Shown in pieces: positions 10,930 to 21,449 of a stretch of 64,000 nt of DNA. How positions within the stretch are numbered: position 1 is the stretch's first letter; every line of letters begins with the position of its first letter. Under the pieces are notes generated by a model that made no database searches, was not told the origin of the DNA, and saw only the letters and a list, made by a program, of their open reading frames with translations. Source of the stretch: Pteria penguin (taxonomy: Eukaryota > Mollusca > Bivalvia > Pterioida > Pteriidae); the NCBI GenBank assembly GCA_035048485.1, contig CM068590.1, positions 18,216,774 to 18,280,773 on the forward strand, read 5' to 3'. Position numbers and translations under genes: made by a program.

Positions 10930-12635
10930 ATGGCAATGCAATACAAGCACCTGATGGTCTTCGCCATTTTTGGTAAAGTAAACAATTGAAATGTTTATTT
11001 CTCAACAAGTAGATAGTACATTCATAGACCTCTCCTAATGTCCATTACTGTCATTGTATAGAGTTGAAATACTTTGCCCATATGTTTTTGGCATTATATG
11101 AGGATGTGGCTGGCCAAGCAGGAGATGATAGATGCTTATATCGTTAGAGCATCTGGTCTCAACTTTTGGTATCCAGGGCACTTTGAACATTCACATGGTA
11201 AATCGTTGTAACTGATATGCCATTACCTACATATTTTACATTACTGTGACCACCTGTTATTTCTTTTGGGTATCTTTTTAAACATTTTAGGGAGAGGGTC
11301 ATAAAGCAGTAGTTTTGTTTTGTTTTGTTTTGTTTTTGTTTTTTGGGGTTTTTTTTTGACGGGGGTGGGGGGGGGGGCGGCGGTTACATGTATTGTGTAA
11401 TCGTTGGCGATTGTCACTTCTCTGATATCCCAGGATGTTTGTCAGTGCCATACGTATAGTTTAGGCATTTGTTTTCTTTCAGAATAAACATGTGTTTCTA
11501 ATCAAATAAAGTAAGAATTTTCTCTTTTTTTGGTAGCGTCGTCTTTTACCTGTTCTTCTATATTGACCTATATATAATAGGTGATAAGGAAATACTTATG
11601 CACGATTACAAGATACTTAACTGTGAATGGAGGTTAAATCGAAAATATAGTACAATCACGGTTTTCATGCCAAAGCAGACGCAGGTTTCGGGGCAATGGT
11701 GGATCATGCTTCCTACGTCAACCAGTGAAAAGAATAAACCGAGCTAAATGTAGTTAACCCCTTGTGTTATTTAATAGTAATAGTTCAATTCTATAACAAT
11801 AAATAAATACTAACGATTAGATTGTGTCATCGTTATTACAGGGGACAAACAAGAAACGTTTACATATCAAACAATCAGCTGTATTTCAAATATTCTTAAA
11901 TTTATATTATTTATTCTATTTTATTTCATTTTATTTATGTTTATTAAAGGCATTCTTGTCTTATTTTTTGAATATATTATATTATTGTTATATTTGAAAT
12001 AATTCTTTTATATTTCATATGGGAAATTTCGAAAATGACTTTTATTTAATTCGTGTGGGTATTACATTATACTACGATTCTTGTACGTATGTGGTGACGG
12101 ATCTGCCTGATGCAGTGCACAGAAATTTATATCTTTGAATTGGAACAACCCTGAATCGGTAAAAGATCTTTTAAGTGCAATGTCTACGTGATACGCAACT
12201 TTTAAAAGTTTTTATTGTCTGATCCATACGAACCACCGTTACTATGCAACAGCCCGTCTGATTGACTTCACGGGCGCCATCATACGGGCACTAAGAGGTT
12301 TCTGCTCTCAGTTATGATTCCTCAACGCAAGTACATTTTATATGAGGTTAACTTACAGTTCTCGCCTATTTCATAACACAAAGGTTTTTTTGGGGTTGCA
12401 GGATTATTTGTGTTCAGAAATGTAACGACAACATCTCAGCATACTGATGGATGTGTACAGGATGCAGATTGTGCCGGGATGAATTGTACTAGTAAATGCA
12501 GCTATAGGGGTTTCTGCTACTGCGACAATCGATGTGAAGAAGTTTCAGACTGTAATTACATAATCTGTGATCGCAGGCATTACCCACAATGTACTATGCT
12601 GAAAAAGTGTGTTTGCGCACAGGGACCAAGTAAGA

Positions 12636-12668
<33 letters not shown>
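12636..12668 (+). repeat. (TC)n microsatellite next to a splice donor
   Basis: A run of TC dinucleotides begins a few bases after the GTAAGA donor of gene A exon 2. Gene B has a related TC/C-rich stretch at 23145-23200 and gene C a shorter one at 45097-45112, so it descends from the ancestral intron. Confidence 0.85.
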
Positions 12669-12670
<2 letters not shown>

Positions 12671-13106
12671 TTGGTCACTCCCTCGTTGTCTACCTCTCTC
12701 ACTCAGTATCTTGGGAGTTAAAAGATTTACCTTCTTATTATGTTGAAAATCTGCGTATTTTGCAGCGTAATATATTACAAGCTTCTGTTCATAGGTCACT
12801 GTAAAAGAGCACATGATTGTTCATCTATCTTATGTTCTGACGGTCAGACCAAACTTTGCAGCGAAGATCATAGGCATTGCTACTGTGAAGGCGACAACAA
12901 GAGTATGTATCCTTATTTCATCATTAAAATAACACGATAGAACCAGCTAAGAGCAGATGGTTGGGCACATGGCCCGTGGTCGAAAAGTCCCGGGTTTTTG
13001 ATCTACTGGTGACAGTGAAAGTCGAAGCCTTTAGTCACAGTAAACGTTAACATGTACAAGATTAAACACAATTTTGTTGATGTCATATTTGGTGTTTTCG
13101 TTATTT

Positions 13107-13273
13107 AGTTACTTCCCATTTGGAACGGTATCTGCCTTAAAGCAATTATGACGTCATCAAATTCTGCGGAAACTGATCTAAAACGAAATAATAGTCAACA
13201 AATGACGTTTTCATAGGAATTTGATGACGTGATAATTGTTTTACGTCAGATACCGTCCCAAATGGGAAATAAC
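13107..13273. repeat. Hairpin-forming inverted repeat (snapback MITE)
   Basis: Arms of about 57 bp face each other. The left arm starts at CTTCCCATTTGGAACGGTAT and runs through GACGTCATCAAATTC. The right arm is its near reverse complement, ending CCGTCCCAAATGGGAAATAA. It lies in intron 3 of gene A, directly before a minisatellite. Confidence 0.7.
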
Positions 13274-13299
13274 TCTGTTCAAATAAAAAAAGGGAATAA

Positions 13300-13621
13300 A
13301 AGTCATTATGGGCATGTAGGGAATAAAAGTCGTTATGGACATATAGGGAATAAAAGTCATAATGGACATATAAGGAATAACTCATAATGGACATATAGGG
13401 AATAAAAGTCGTTATGGGAATGTAGGGAATAAAAGTCTTTATGGGCATGTAGGGAATAAAAGTCGTTATAGGCATATAGGGAATAAAAGTCATTATGGAC
13501 ATGTAGGGAATAAAAGTCGTTATGGACATGTAGGGAATAAAAGTCGTTATGGACATGTAGGGAATAAAAGTCATAATGGACATATAGGGAATAAAAGTCA
13601 TTATGGGAATGTAGGGAATAA
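13300..13621 (+). repeat. Minisatellite, about 27-bp unit, about 12 copies
   Basis: The unit is GGGAATAAAAGTCGTTATGG followed by ACATGTA, with ATAGG / GTAGG variants and one shortened unit near 13370. The unit is a multiple of three and stop-free on the - strand, so it yields a repetitive open frame that I do not regard as a gene. Confidence 0.9.
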
Positions 13622-14514
13622 CAGAAATGTACTAAGATTTCGATCGGTAGTCACGAATGAAAATTACAAGCCACAGCTTAAATATTTGATTGTAATTCAG
13701 TTTTAATATCGACTTAGGAAGGTCAATTTAAATGACAGCTGTCAAGCAATCGGTGTAATTATGGATTAACCTTTAGTTTATATGCTTATTTTATAGTCTA
13801 AAACACCTCAGACCCGATTCAGTGCAAGATTTAGTTGTATAGTCCCAATTCAAGTCCTGCCTTGGACAACTCCATGCCTTGTCTTTAGCATTATACAGTA
13901 ATATCTAGTGTCCCTGGTCATGGTAGACGTTTGCACTTGAAGATTCCTCGCTGATTAGATAGGGTTTGTTACATGTGTCTATTGTCTATGCTATAGGTCA
14001 CCCGGATGCCGTTTTCATAGAAATGAAAACTCGTGAAATGACGTAAAACACAAATACAATCATAAATACCAATACTTATATACGTGTATGAATTTAGTGC
14101 ACTATGTTGAGTCTTCATTAAACAGAGTTATTACCTAGTTTGGACGGTATGTTACGTAGACGTGAAGTATGACGCTAGATTAGATTTGCGACAGTTGCAG
14201 CTAGATGTGTACTCTTTACGGAAAAACCAGACTCAACCTTGCTTTCTATGTAACCATGAATATTTACGGTGGTTTCCAGAGAAATGTTATCAATCACGTT
14301 TGTATTTTGTATCCTACATGTCAGAAGACCCATGGTCATTTACAGCAACTTTTTAAATGGTGTCTATTTCTTATTAATGCATTTATCGAACTCATTCTTT
14401 TTTTCAATAATAATCCTTTAAAGGCATCTTTATTCAATACATTTCGTTATGATTAAATAAACAACGATAAAGTATGTCTTTTCATTTATGATCGCTGAAA
14501 TCAAACGACTATAT

Positions 14515-14755
14515 ATTAGTCAGTGTGGATGAGGGTTCGACTCCCGGCCTGGGCGCACAGGTGTCTTGTCTTTAATGAGACATAAAACACCCATGTCTCG
14601 TGTCATGGTATATGTAGCACCTTAAAGATCCCTCACTGCTTCGGGTGGGTCCATTGCATAGGTTTAATTTTTTTTCAATCCAGCAGGAAAATGCCGTCAC
14701 CATATAAGTAAAATAAAATTGGAAAGACTTAAAGCAATAATAAATAATTCAATCA
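14515..14755 (+). repeat. tRNA-derived SINE, 5'-truncated
   Basis: It has the B-box GGTTCGACTCCCGG, core GATCCCTCACTGCTTCGGG and ATGCCGTCACCATATAAG, and ends in AATCAATCAA. It is flanked by the near-identical direct repeats ATCAAACGACTATAT and ATCAAACGACTGTAT (about 14500-14514 and 14756-14770). It lies in an intron of gene A. Confidence 0.82.
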
Positions 14756-16289
14756 ATCAAACGACTGTATAAAGTGATTTCAATTTTCATAGTCTAATAG
14801 TTATATTGATTTTTTATCGTTAACTACACTATTTGAGTAAGATTGTTCACGACAGTCGTCAGTCCAATTTAGTATTCCAACTGCATCTCTATCGAATATT
14901 TTTGTGATTTCTTTTTTTATGTGTTCTTTGTTCATAGCACTGAATTTTTAAATACAAATCAAAATCAAAGGGAGCTAGTGTGAACCCGAAAATGTTAATC
15001 GACATCGGAATTAATAGGGGAAGTCATGGGTTATGAGAAAAAAAATGATAATGACATTAATAAATGAAATTGATTCTTTCAAAGATATATTTTTGACAGC
15101 AACTAGATACAGATATTGTAAGAATCACCCCTGTGGCAGTGACGAAAAGTCTTTCGCTTCTATAGAGGGGATGTGTGTATGTATTCCATCACACAGTCTA
15201 TCGTCAGGGCAGACCACAAAAGTAGGTATGTGATGAATGCATAATAGATTTATCTATATTGCCTTCGGTTCACTTCAGATTACAATTGTTATATTTATGT
15301 CTTTATACTATGTAAAACAATATGTCAAGTGACGGAAGTTATTTCGGATCGTAGATGATATCACAATATAAACATGTATGTATTATAAATATATTATTGT
15401 CATATTTAGTCGTTGGACACTGGACTACCTGGTCAGAATGGTCATCGTGTTCTCATTCATGTGGCAGAGGAATAAAACTGTACTCTTCATCATTCTTGCG
15501 TCGGTGCTCGTATTCAGAGGAGGTATTGCCATTTGGAAAGTTGTCCAATAAACGGAGGATGGTCGCTGTGGTCAGAAATGACACCATGTTCAACCACTTG
15601 TGGTGGTGGCGTAAGAGGGAGAACTAGAACTTGCACGAATCCATCGCCAACGCATGGCGGACTTACCTGTGCCGGATACAGTTCACAAACATTTGGTTGT
15701 ATTTTGAGCAAATGCTCTGTCAATCACGGATGGTCTGCTTGGTCTATTCTATCGGAATGCTCTACAACCTGTGGTGAGGGTGTTAGGTCACGTCATCGTT
15801 TGTGCCATAATCCATCTCCACAACGAGGCGGTTTGCCGTGCATTGGTCCAGATCGGGAAACCAGTTCTTGTAATAAAGGTCATTGCCCAGGTATGACATT
15901 GTTTTTGTAGTTTTTCAATTAAAAACAGTAGGAAAAATACTTCATTTTATATTTCATGTTTGAAATAGTGACATCATTAGACATTAAATGCCGTTCTCAA
16001 CATTATTTGTTTTGTTTTATTTTCAAGAAATATTTTTATTGCATTTGTAGTTTGTAATTAAAACTGCATTTGAAAGTGCAAAATTAATGATAACGTAGAC
16101 GTGTTAGACAAATAGTGAATATATACGGTTAGGGTATTAAGTATTAATATATCCTTGTCATAAGAATATGTTATATTCAGTCTGACTTATTTTCGTATTG
16201 AGTTTAGCTTTACCTGATTTTAGTTTTAAGTTCAGTATAGATTTAAATTCAGAATTGTTTAGATTATACTTAATTTGTTTGAGTGTAAA

Positions 16290-16500
16290 GATGATGGATA
16301 AATCCAAACCACAAGTCCAAAAATCATGAAACCATAGGACATACAAAATCAGTGAAAATGAAAAACAAATGGAAAATAACAAAATATGTCTACTTGAAGA
16401 GCATATGTGAACCCCTGTAATGGAGTGAGATCAAGTGCCCGGGAAGAGTAAGCATCTCCTGCTTGCTAGCAACACCCGTCACATATACCCCGTAGAAAGA
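16290..16500 (+). repeat. Repeat shared with 34350-34545
   Basis: Both segments share GAAAATCATGAAACCA / AAAATCATGAAACCA, GAGCATATGTGA and GTGCCCGGGAAGAGT, then GCATCTCCTGCTTGCTAGCA, in order. Both sit between the last TSR exon and the tail exon (of A and B). They may be ancestral intron sequence or two copies of one dispersed element; related pieces elsewhere favour the latter. Confidence 0.65.
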
Positions 16501-16517
16501 GTCAAATAGTGTGAATT

Positions 16518-16622
16518 CCATATGTATTTATATATGGAGAAGTCGAAGTAGGTAACCTTCTAGTATAGAAGGTGTCAAATCTGTGTAAAGTGATCGGAAT
16601 CGGTCTCAGTCCAGAATATCAT
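16518..16622 (-). repeat. Copy of a dispersed repeat, inverted relative to 41637-41733
   Basis: The stretch with CTTCTAGTATAGAAGGTGTC and GATCGGAATCGGTCTCAGTC is matched by the reverse complement of 41637-41733 over about 100 bp. No coding is seen. Confidence 0.7.
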
Positions 16623-17435
16623 TTAAAAGTCTGGATAACGAGATATCATATGGAGTAATAAGAGTCTCGTAACTACCGTAGAACTTCCTCAGTGACGTTG
16701 CTAGTCTAGCATATATATAACCCTGGTTGAGCAGCTTAACTGAAAGTCGCCTAGCCCTCAGAACAAAGTCATTGTAATTTGAACATGCTCTGGAATAACG
16801 TATTAACTGAGATATGAATACGCCGTATGCGGGCGATGATGGAATGTTGCTACTTATGAAGGGAAAGTTTGTGATAGCGAAATTGAAATCGTCACGTTTG
16901 TCATAGAGTGAGTGTTGTACTTGATTTTGCCACTGTAATCATAAATGTCGCACTACCAATACAAATTAAAAAAAATTAGTTGCAAAATATATTTCATTTT
17001 ATCCTGCATGTTTGAAAGAGTGTCATATTTGCATACACTTCGAATTCAGAGATACACAGTTAAATAACCAATGTCAAAGGAACAGTCAATCCTGTCTGAA
17101 AGACCACATGTTATACAGTACTAAGCGCCTAGTTGCCTTAAGCAACCATGTTGGTACATTATTGTGTGAGTGACATTCATATAATATAGTGATGAAAACC
17201 CAAGGAATATGAATAATACTTTAGACCTATGATGTGTACCAGAGATGTAATTAAAATTATGCATGGTACATGACTGGAGTGAGTTTTAGGTCACGTGCTT
17301 CTAAGTACCGTTTTCATCGAGTATTAGCAGTTAATGGGGGATTTCTGAGCAGAGAAACGATTATTTTCCCCTTTTTAATATCCATCTACAACACTATTCT
17401 TGTTTTTTGTTGATAGCATAGTTATATGAAACAGG

Positions 17436-17660
17436 AAACAGAAGATATCTGACAAAGCTGTATGACACAAATCACCCAGTACCTATACACAGAACATGAT
17501 AATAGTAGAATATACAAGGAAAAACATTACAAAAATATTCGACTGTGCTGCGGTTACGATACCGGCTTAAGACGGTCAATTGAAGCAACAAACGTCACTC
17601 AATGAATGTAGTTTACATGCGCCCATCGTCCCACTCACCACAATCAAAGGACACACAAAG
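17436..17660 (-). repeat. 5'-truncated retroelement 3' end, inverted
   Basis: On the - strand the segment reads the same order as the 48550-48785 tail, including GACCGTCTTAAGCC, a GCAGCACAGTCGAAT-type block and CAGCTTTGTCAGATATCTTC. It lies just upstream of the gene A tail exon. Confidence 0.62.
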
Positions 17661-17866
17661 GAACAAATTACAATGGGCATGCATGAAATACAAGAACAAG
17701 CCCATTTGGTGCATTGATAAAGCATTTGTCATTAAATTTGTACTTCTCACAGTTTGATAGGTCTAAGTCTACTTTGTATTGTACTGATTTTTGTGTTTCA
17801 ATATTTCTAACAGTTCCATCAACGACAAAAGGCACAGTATGGTTGACAATACCAGTGGGCAAATAA

Positions 17867-19679
17867 AATTGGTATGTGATTTCCTATAATTTACTCAACT
17901 CTATTAATAACTTAAAGAGATAAATTGAATATATTTAGTTGGTTCAATATATCTTTGTCGTTATCTGAGATTGCATCAAATTCAGAAAGAGGATCAAATT
18001 ACATGGATTTCAATGTTACGTAACTTAAATAAATGAAACCTTTCAAATTCCTTGAATATTTATGTACTTTATTATTAACTAAACTTCCCCCATTTTTCAT
18101 TACTGAAGATACATTTGATATAAGCAAAAAAAAAAAAAAAAAATACTGCAAACACAAAGCAAAAAAGGTAAAAGCAAAACAGACTGGCAATACACATGAA
18201 TAGTAGATCTTAAAAAATTGAAATATTTTATTTTTTCTCCTCAAGACAACAGTACAATTAGTTGTTTTCATACATTGATACTATGCATTTCTTACATCTA
18301 TATAATATTTCAACGAAGTTTAAGAGGCAATGAAAATGCTCCCTCATTCATTTCCAAAAGGTTCTTAAAATTTATAAAAAAAAATGTCTTCTTCGTTAAA
18401 ATCATTAAGTATTAAAGGCTTAGGTTGATTATTCTCAAACTCCAGAAATACTTTAAGTGTCTGTAACACTACCAAATAAGACATAAGTTACATTATGAAT
18501 AATTATTTAAAGTTTACATTATCAAATTGAATTATAATTCATTTCTTTACAATTACTGAAAGGTATTTTACAGAAATTACAAATCTGAACAAAGTGTCTG
18601 AAATAATGGAATTCGTTAAATAATCAATATAAAGATATTTTAATGAGATATATCTGTTATTGATATTTTACAGAAACTGCTAATATGTTCAAATCAATAT
18701 ATTTACATTATTACTAGACCCCCCATTTTAAAAGCCCGTTACCCTAACCAATCTATATTTCAATAATTCTTGTTGGACCAGATTACATCAGAAAACGCGC
18801 ATTAATATTTTAATGGGTGGAGCTTGCCTAAAATGGCTAGATACGCTAACCAGGTCGTGTACTACTATTTACAAGCAAGAATACAGGATCAATTATTTCC
18901 AAATTAGGGGCATTTCAAGCATAACACAGAACATATATGCATATACATACGAACAATGACACCAGACCATGATAAATTTAAGTTGACTGCATTAAATACA
19001 TATTACAGACAAACTTAAATCATAGACAGCTGACAGAATCAATTCACGGGAAAGTGAATCAACACAACTTAAAAAATTATCCTTTGCAGTTTCTCTTTGA
19101 TTTCATGGCAAGATCAAAGTTTGAAAATTGCACTTTCAATTTTCTAAATATGTGAGACGATAAACTGAATGCGTACACGTACTATTACAATGCAGACAAC
19201 ACAATCACGATGTGGGTCACTTCTTCCGTTACATACGTTACATCTTGAATTTCTTACGTTTTGATTAACAGTAAGAATTTTACAGCCTTTCAATAAATTA
19301 AGATATGCTTCATATTGATGCACTATGGAATATACTCAAAAACGTTGCGCATGACGAACCAGAATTATATTCCATGAACACACACACACACACATACACA
19401 CACAAATAGACACTCATTCCTTAAGTAAAAAATTTAAATCATTTCCAATCTATGATGATTGATTTGACTGTTTGTGGATTTTTTTTTTCAGGGAAAGAAC
19501 TCAGTGATATTCAATGTGGAAACGGAATTTTATCATATCAATCTATTTCTGACATGTAAAAAGTGCAAGTTTGTGATTGGGCATTACTTTGTAACACATG
19601 TATGTCACATTGGTTTATAAATCAGATCAAAATGTCAATATGTATAACCCCCCCCCCTTTTCAAAAAACCATACAAACA
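17867..19679. other. 3' flank of gene A, no gene seen
   Basis: A donor-like GGTATGTGAT directly follows the tail exon stop in A, as in B and C, so a 3'-UTR intron is likely. A T-run followed by CAG at about 19480-19492 could be its acceptor, but this is weak. The rest is AT-rich with a short (CA)n at 19380-19400. Confidence 0.4.
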
Positions 19680-19960
19680 AATCAAAACAAAATAAAATAA
19701 ACAAAATGTTTCTTTGACCTCCAGTTCACTTGGATAGATGATGCTAAGGTAATCCGCGAATGAAGGATTATTAATTGAAAGCAAGTCATATATGTCCGTT
19801 CTGTATATCTGTAAGTAAATCTGTAAGTAAAACTGAAGCCAAGAGCCAATTGTTTTTTTTTTTCCTGCGAAAGCAAAGACTGAATGCATTCAGCTTCGTA
19901 TGAATAAAGGAATATGTCAGCCAGAAGCGGAGCACAGTGACAGTGACAGTTATTTTTATA
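19680..19960 (-). pseudogene. Reverse-transcriptase remnant
   Basis: On the - strand, across at least one frameshift, it reads CAPLLADIFLYSYEAECIQS and then LLSINNPSFADYLSIIYPSE. This is the region around the YIDD-type catalytic box of retroelement reverse transcriptases, here degraded. A related, longer copy lies at 47373-48260. Confidence 0.68.
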
Positions 19961-20419
19961 ATTCATGGATAACAATTCAAAGTAACAGGGTATGGATAAT
20001 GTTAAAATATATGTGAATATTACAAAAACTTTTATACTTGACGACCATGGTTCTTTAAAGAAACCAAGTTTGGGGTCGTTTCAAGATGCGTAAGTCCCAT
20101 TTTTACTTGGGTATTGCTCTAATTTCTATTGACAATAGATAATTGTAATCATATGGAAAAAAATTTCAGTATGAAATAAAAAGAATTTTTATAAAAGTTA
20201 ATTTGATGCAATATGATGTAAATTTTTACTTTTTCAATACTGCTCTTCAAATATTTATATGATATGAGAATTCCAACCATTTGGCTACGAGCATTACTGA
20301 AGAGACATAAATTGTCGAAATGCGCATCTGGTGCACAAAATTAAAATGTATATATTTTCTATATCTTTTATGTAGATCTTTCCCACGGACAAGTCATAAT
20401 CTACAAATACACTACACAC

Positions 20420-20640
20420 ACTCCTTTATGGTAAGGGTGATAATTTCAACTTCCATATCACTAAATATCCTTCTTGTGAAGCAACATGCCCTTCTCGCCT
20501 GCCTTTGGCGATTTCATTTAAGGTTTTATACACTATGCCACAATATGCTCCTCTTATGGAAGTTACGGACTACGAAATCGAACGCATGACATCGTCATTA
20601 AGGAAGTTCTATGGTCGATACAAGGATATTGTTTCGTAGT
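20420..20640 (+). pseudogene. Reverse-transcriptase remnant, C-terminal part
   Basis: The + strand reads DNFNFHITKYP near the start and SSLRKFYGRYKDIVS-stop at the end, with frameshifts between. It is related to the remnants at 5030-5255 and 47.4-48.3 kb, and it is oriented opposite to the neighbour at 19680-19960. Confidence 0.55.
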
Positions 20641-21324
20641 AGGGAGTTCCCCTTTCTAGAAAGTTATATGATGTTCTGATACATGATCGTACGCCGATCG
20701 TATGCCTAGTTTAATTTAATTGCACTAAGTGTCCTATTAAAATAAATAAAATAAAATTCGGCCCGCCCAATATTTAAGGAAAGTTGGAAAAGAACCTAAA
20801 GAATTATTTCTATCATGGCCTGAAATATGCATATTATTAAATTTATGAGTTCAATACAAAAACGACGATAATAGACCACCGAGAAATAGAGGTAGGTGTC
20901 GATTGTAAAGAGTTAAACTCGCTTTATGACTTGTGCTCCTTATTTCCATTGAGCGTGAAATAAGTGTTATCAAATAATAAATTGATAAACTTCTCAAATA
21001 TACAGAATAGATTAACTAGGAACAGTTACGTATAAATTTCTTAATTATTTTGAGGTGTTTTGTTTGTTTGTGTGGTTTTTTATTTACTTACTCATTTTTG
21101 TTTGTCTTTTTGTTGGGGTTTTTTTTGGGGGGGGGGGGGGTTAGCCTTTGAGGAAAACTTCCCTACTAAATACAGGAGGGTATTGTTCTACTGGAAAGAA
21201 AAACAGTTAACGGAAAACAGAAAACATACATTTATTGGACTGCACATCTTGCGTACAAATATGTCCCAACAGTTCTGTAAAACGAAATATATCACTCCAT
21301 ATTTAATACTTTAAATATGTATTC

Positions 21325-21449
21325 AGGTCAACGTGTATATAGTATGACCTTCTTCGTCTTATCGTGTATCATATCGATATCTATGCCACTCTAACACCGG
21401 AGCATAACGTCTCTATTTTCTGTGCAGTTGCTTATGATATGTAATAGTA
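21325..21449 (+). promoter_or_regulatory. Conserved upstream block of TSR gene B
   Basis: It contains GGTCAACGTGTATATAGTAT followed by GACCTTC, then CACTCTAACACCGG and TGTGCAGTTGCTTATGATAT just before the start. It aligns with the blocks before genes A and C. The TATATAGTATG stretch may act as a core promoter element. Confidence 0.55.

Larger units (their letters stand above)
10930..17866 (+). pseudogene. TSR array gene A: secreted Cys-rich/thrombospondin type-1 repeat protein, frameshifted
   Basis: Exons: 10930-10972 (signal peptide MAMQYKHLMVFAIF), 12402-12629, 12795-12902, 15100-15225 (cysteine-rich units), 15410-15890 (TSRs), 17814-17866 (tail VPSTTKGTVWLTIPVGK-stop). All introns are phase 1. 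The head has repeats of C-x5-C-x4-C-x(3-7)-C-x(5-6)-C-x-C. The TSR exon encodes a damaged TSR1 (HWTTWSEWSSCSHSCGRG) and two good TSRs with WSLWS / WSAWS and CSTTCG motifs. Compared with gene C, TSR1 lacks 20 nt, and the exon is 481 nt where the paralogs are multiples of 3. The head frame therefore stops at 15627. It is likely a pseudogene or expressed only with that exon skipped. A sequencing error is possible. Confidence 0.75.

Noticed and set aside
13146..13601. 151-codon repetitive open frame on the - strand
   Set aside because: It is the 27-bp minisatellite read in a frame without stops; there is no start context or conserved partner.
13300..13621. CRISPR-like array
   Set aside because: Units are head-to-tail with no unique spacers, in a eukaryotic intron; it is a minisatellite.
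17668..17862. Open frame on the - strand over the gene A tail exon
   Set aside because: Shadow of the conserved + strand exon, whose homology to B and C fixes the strand.
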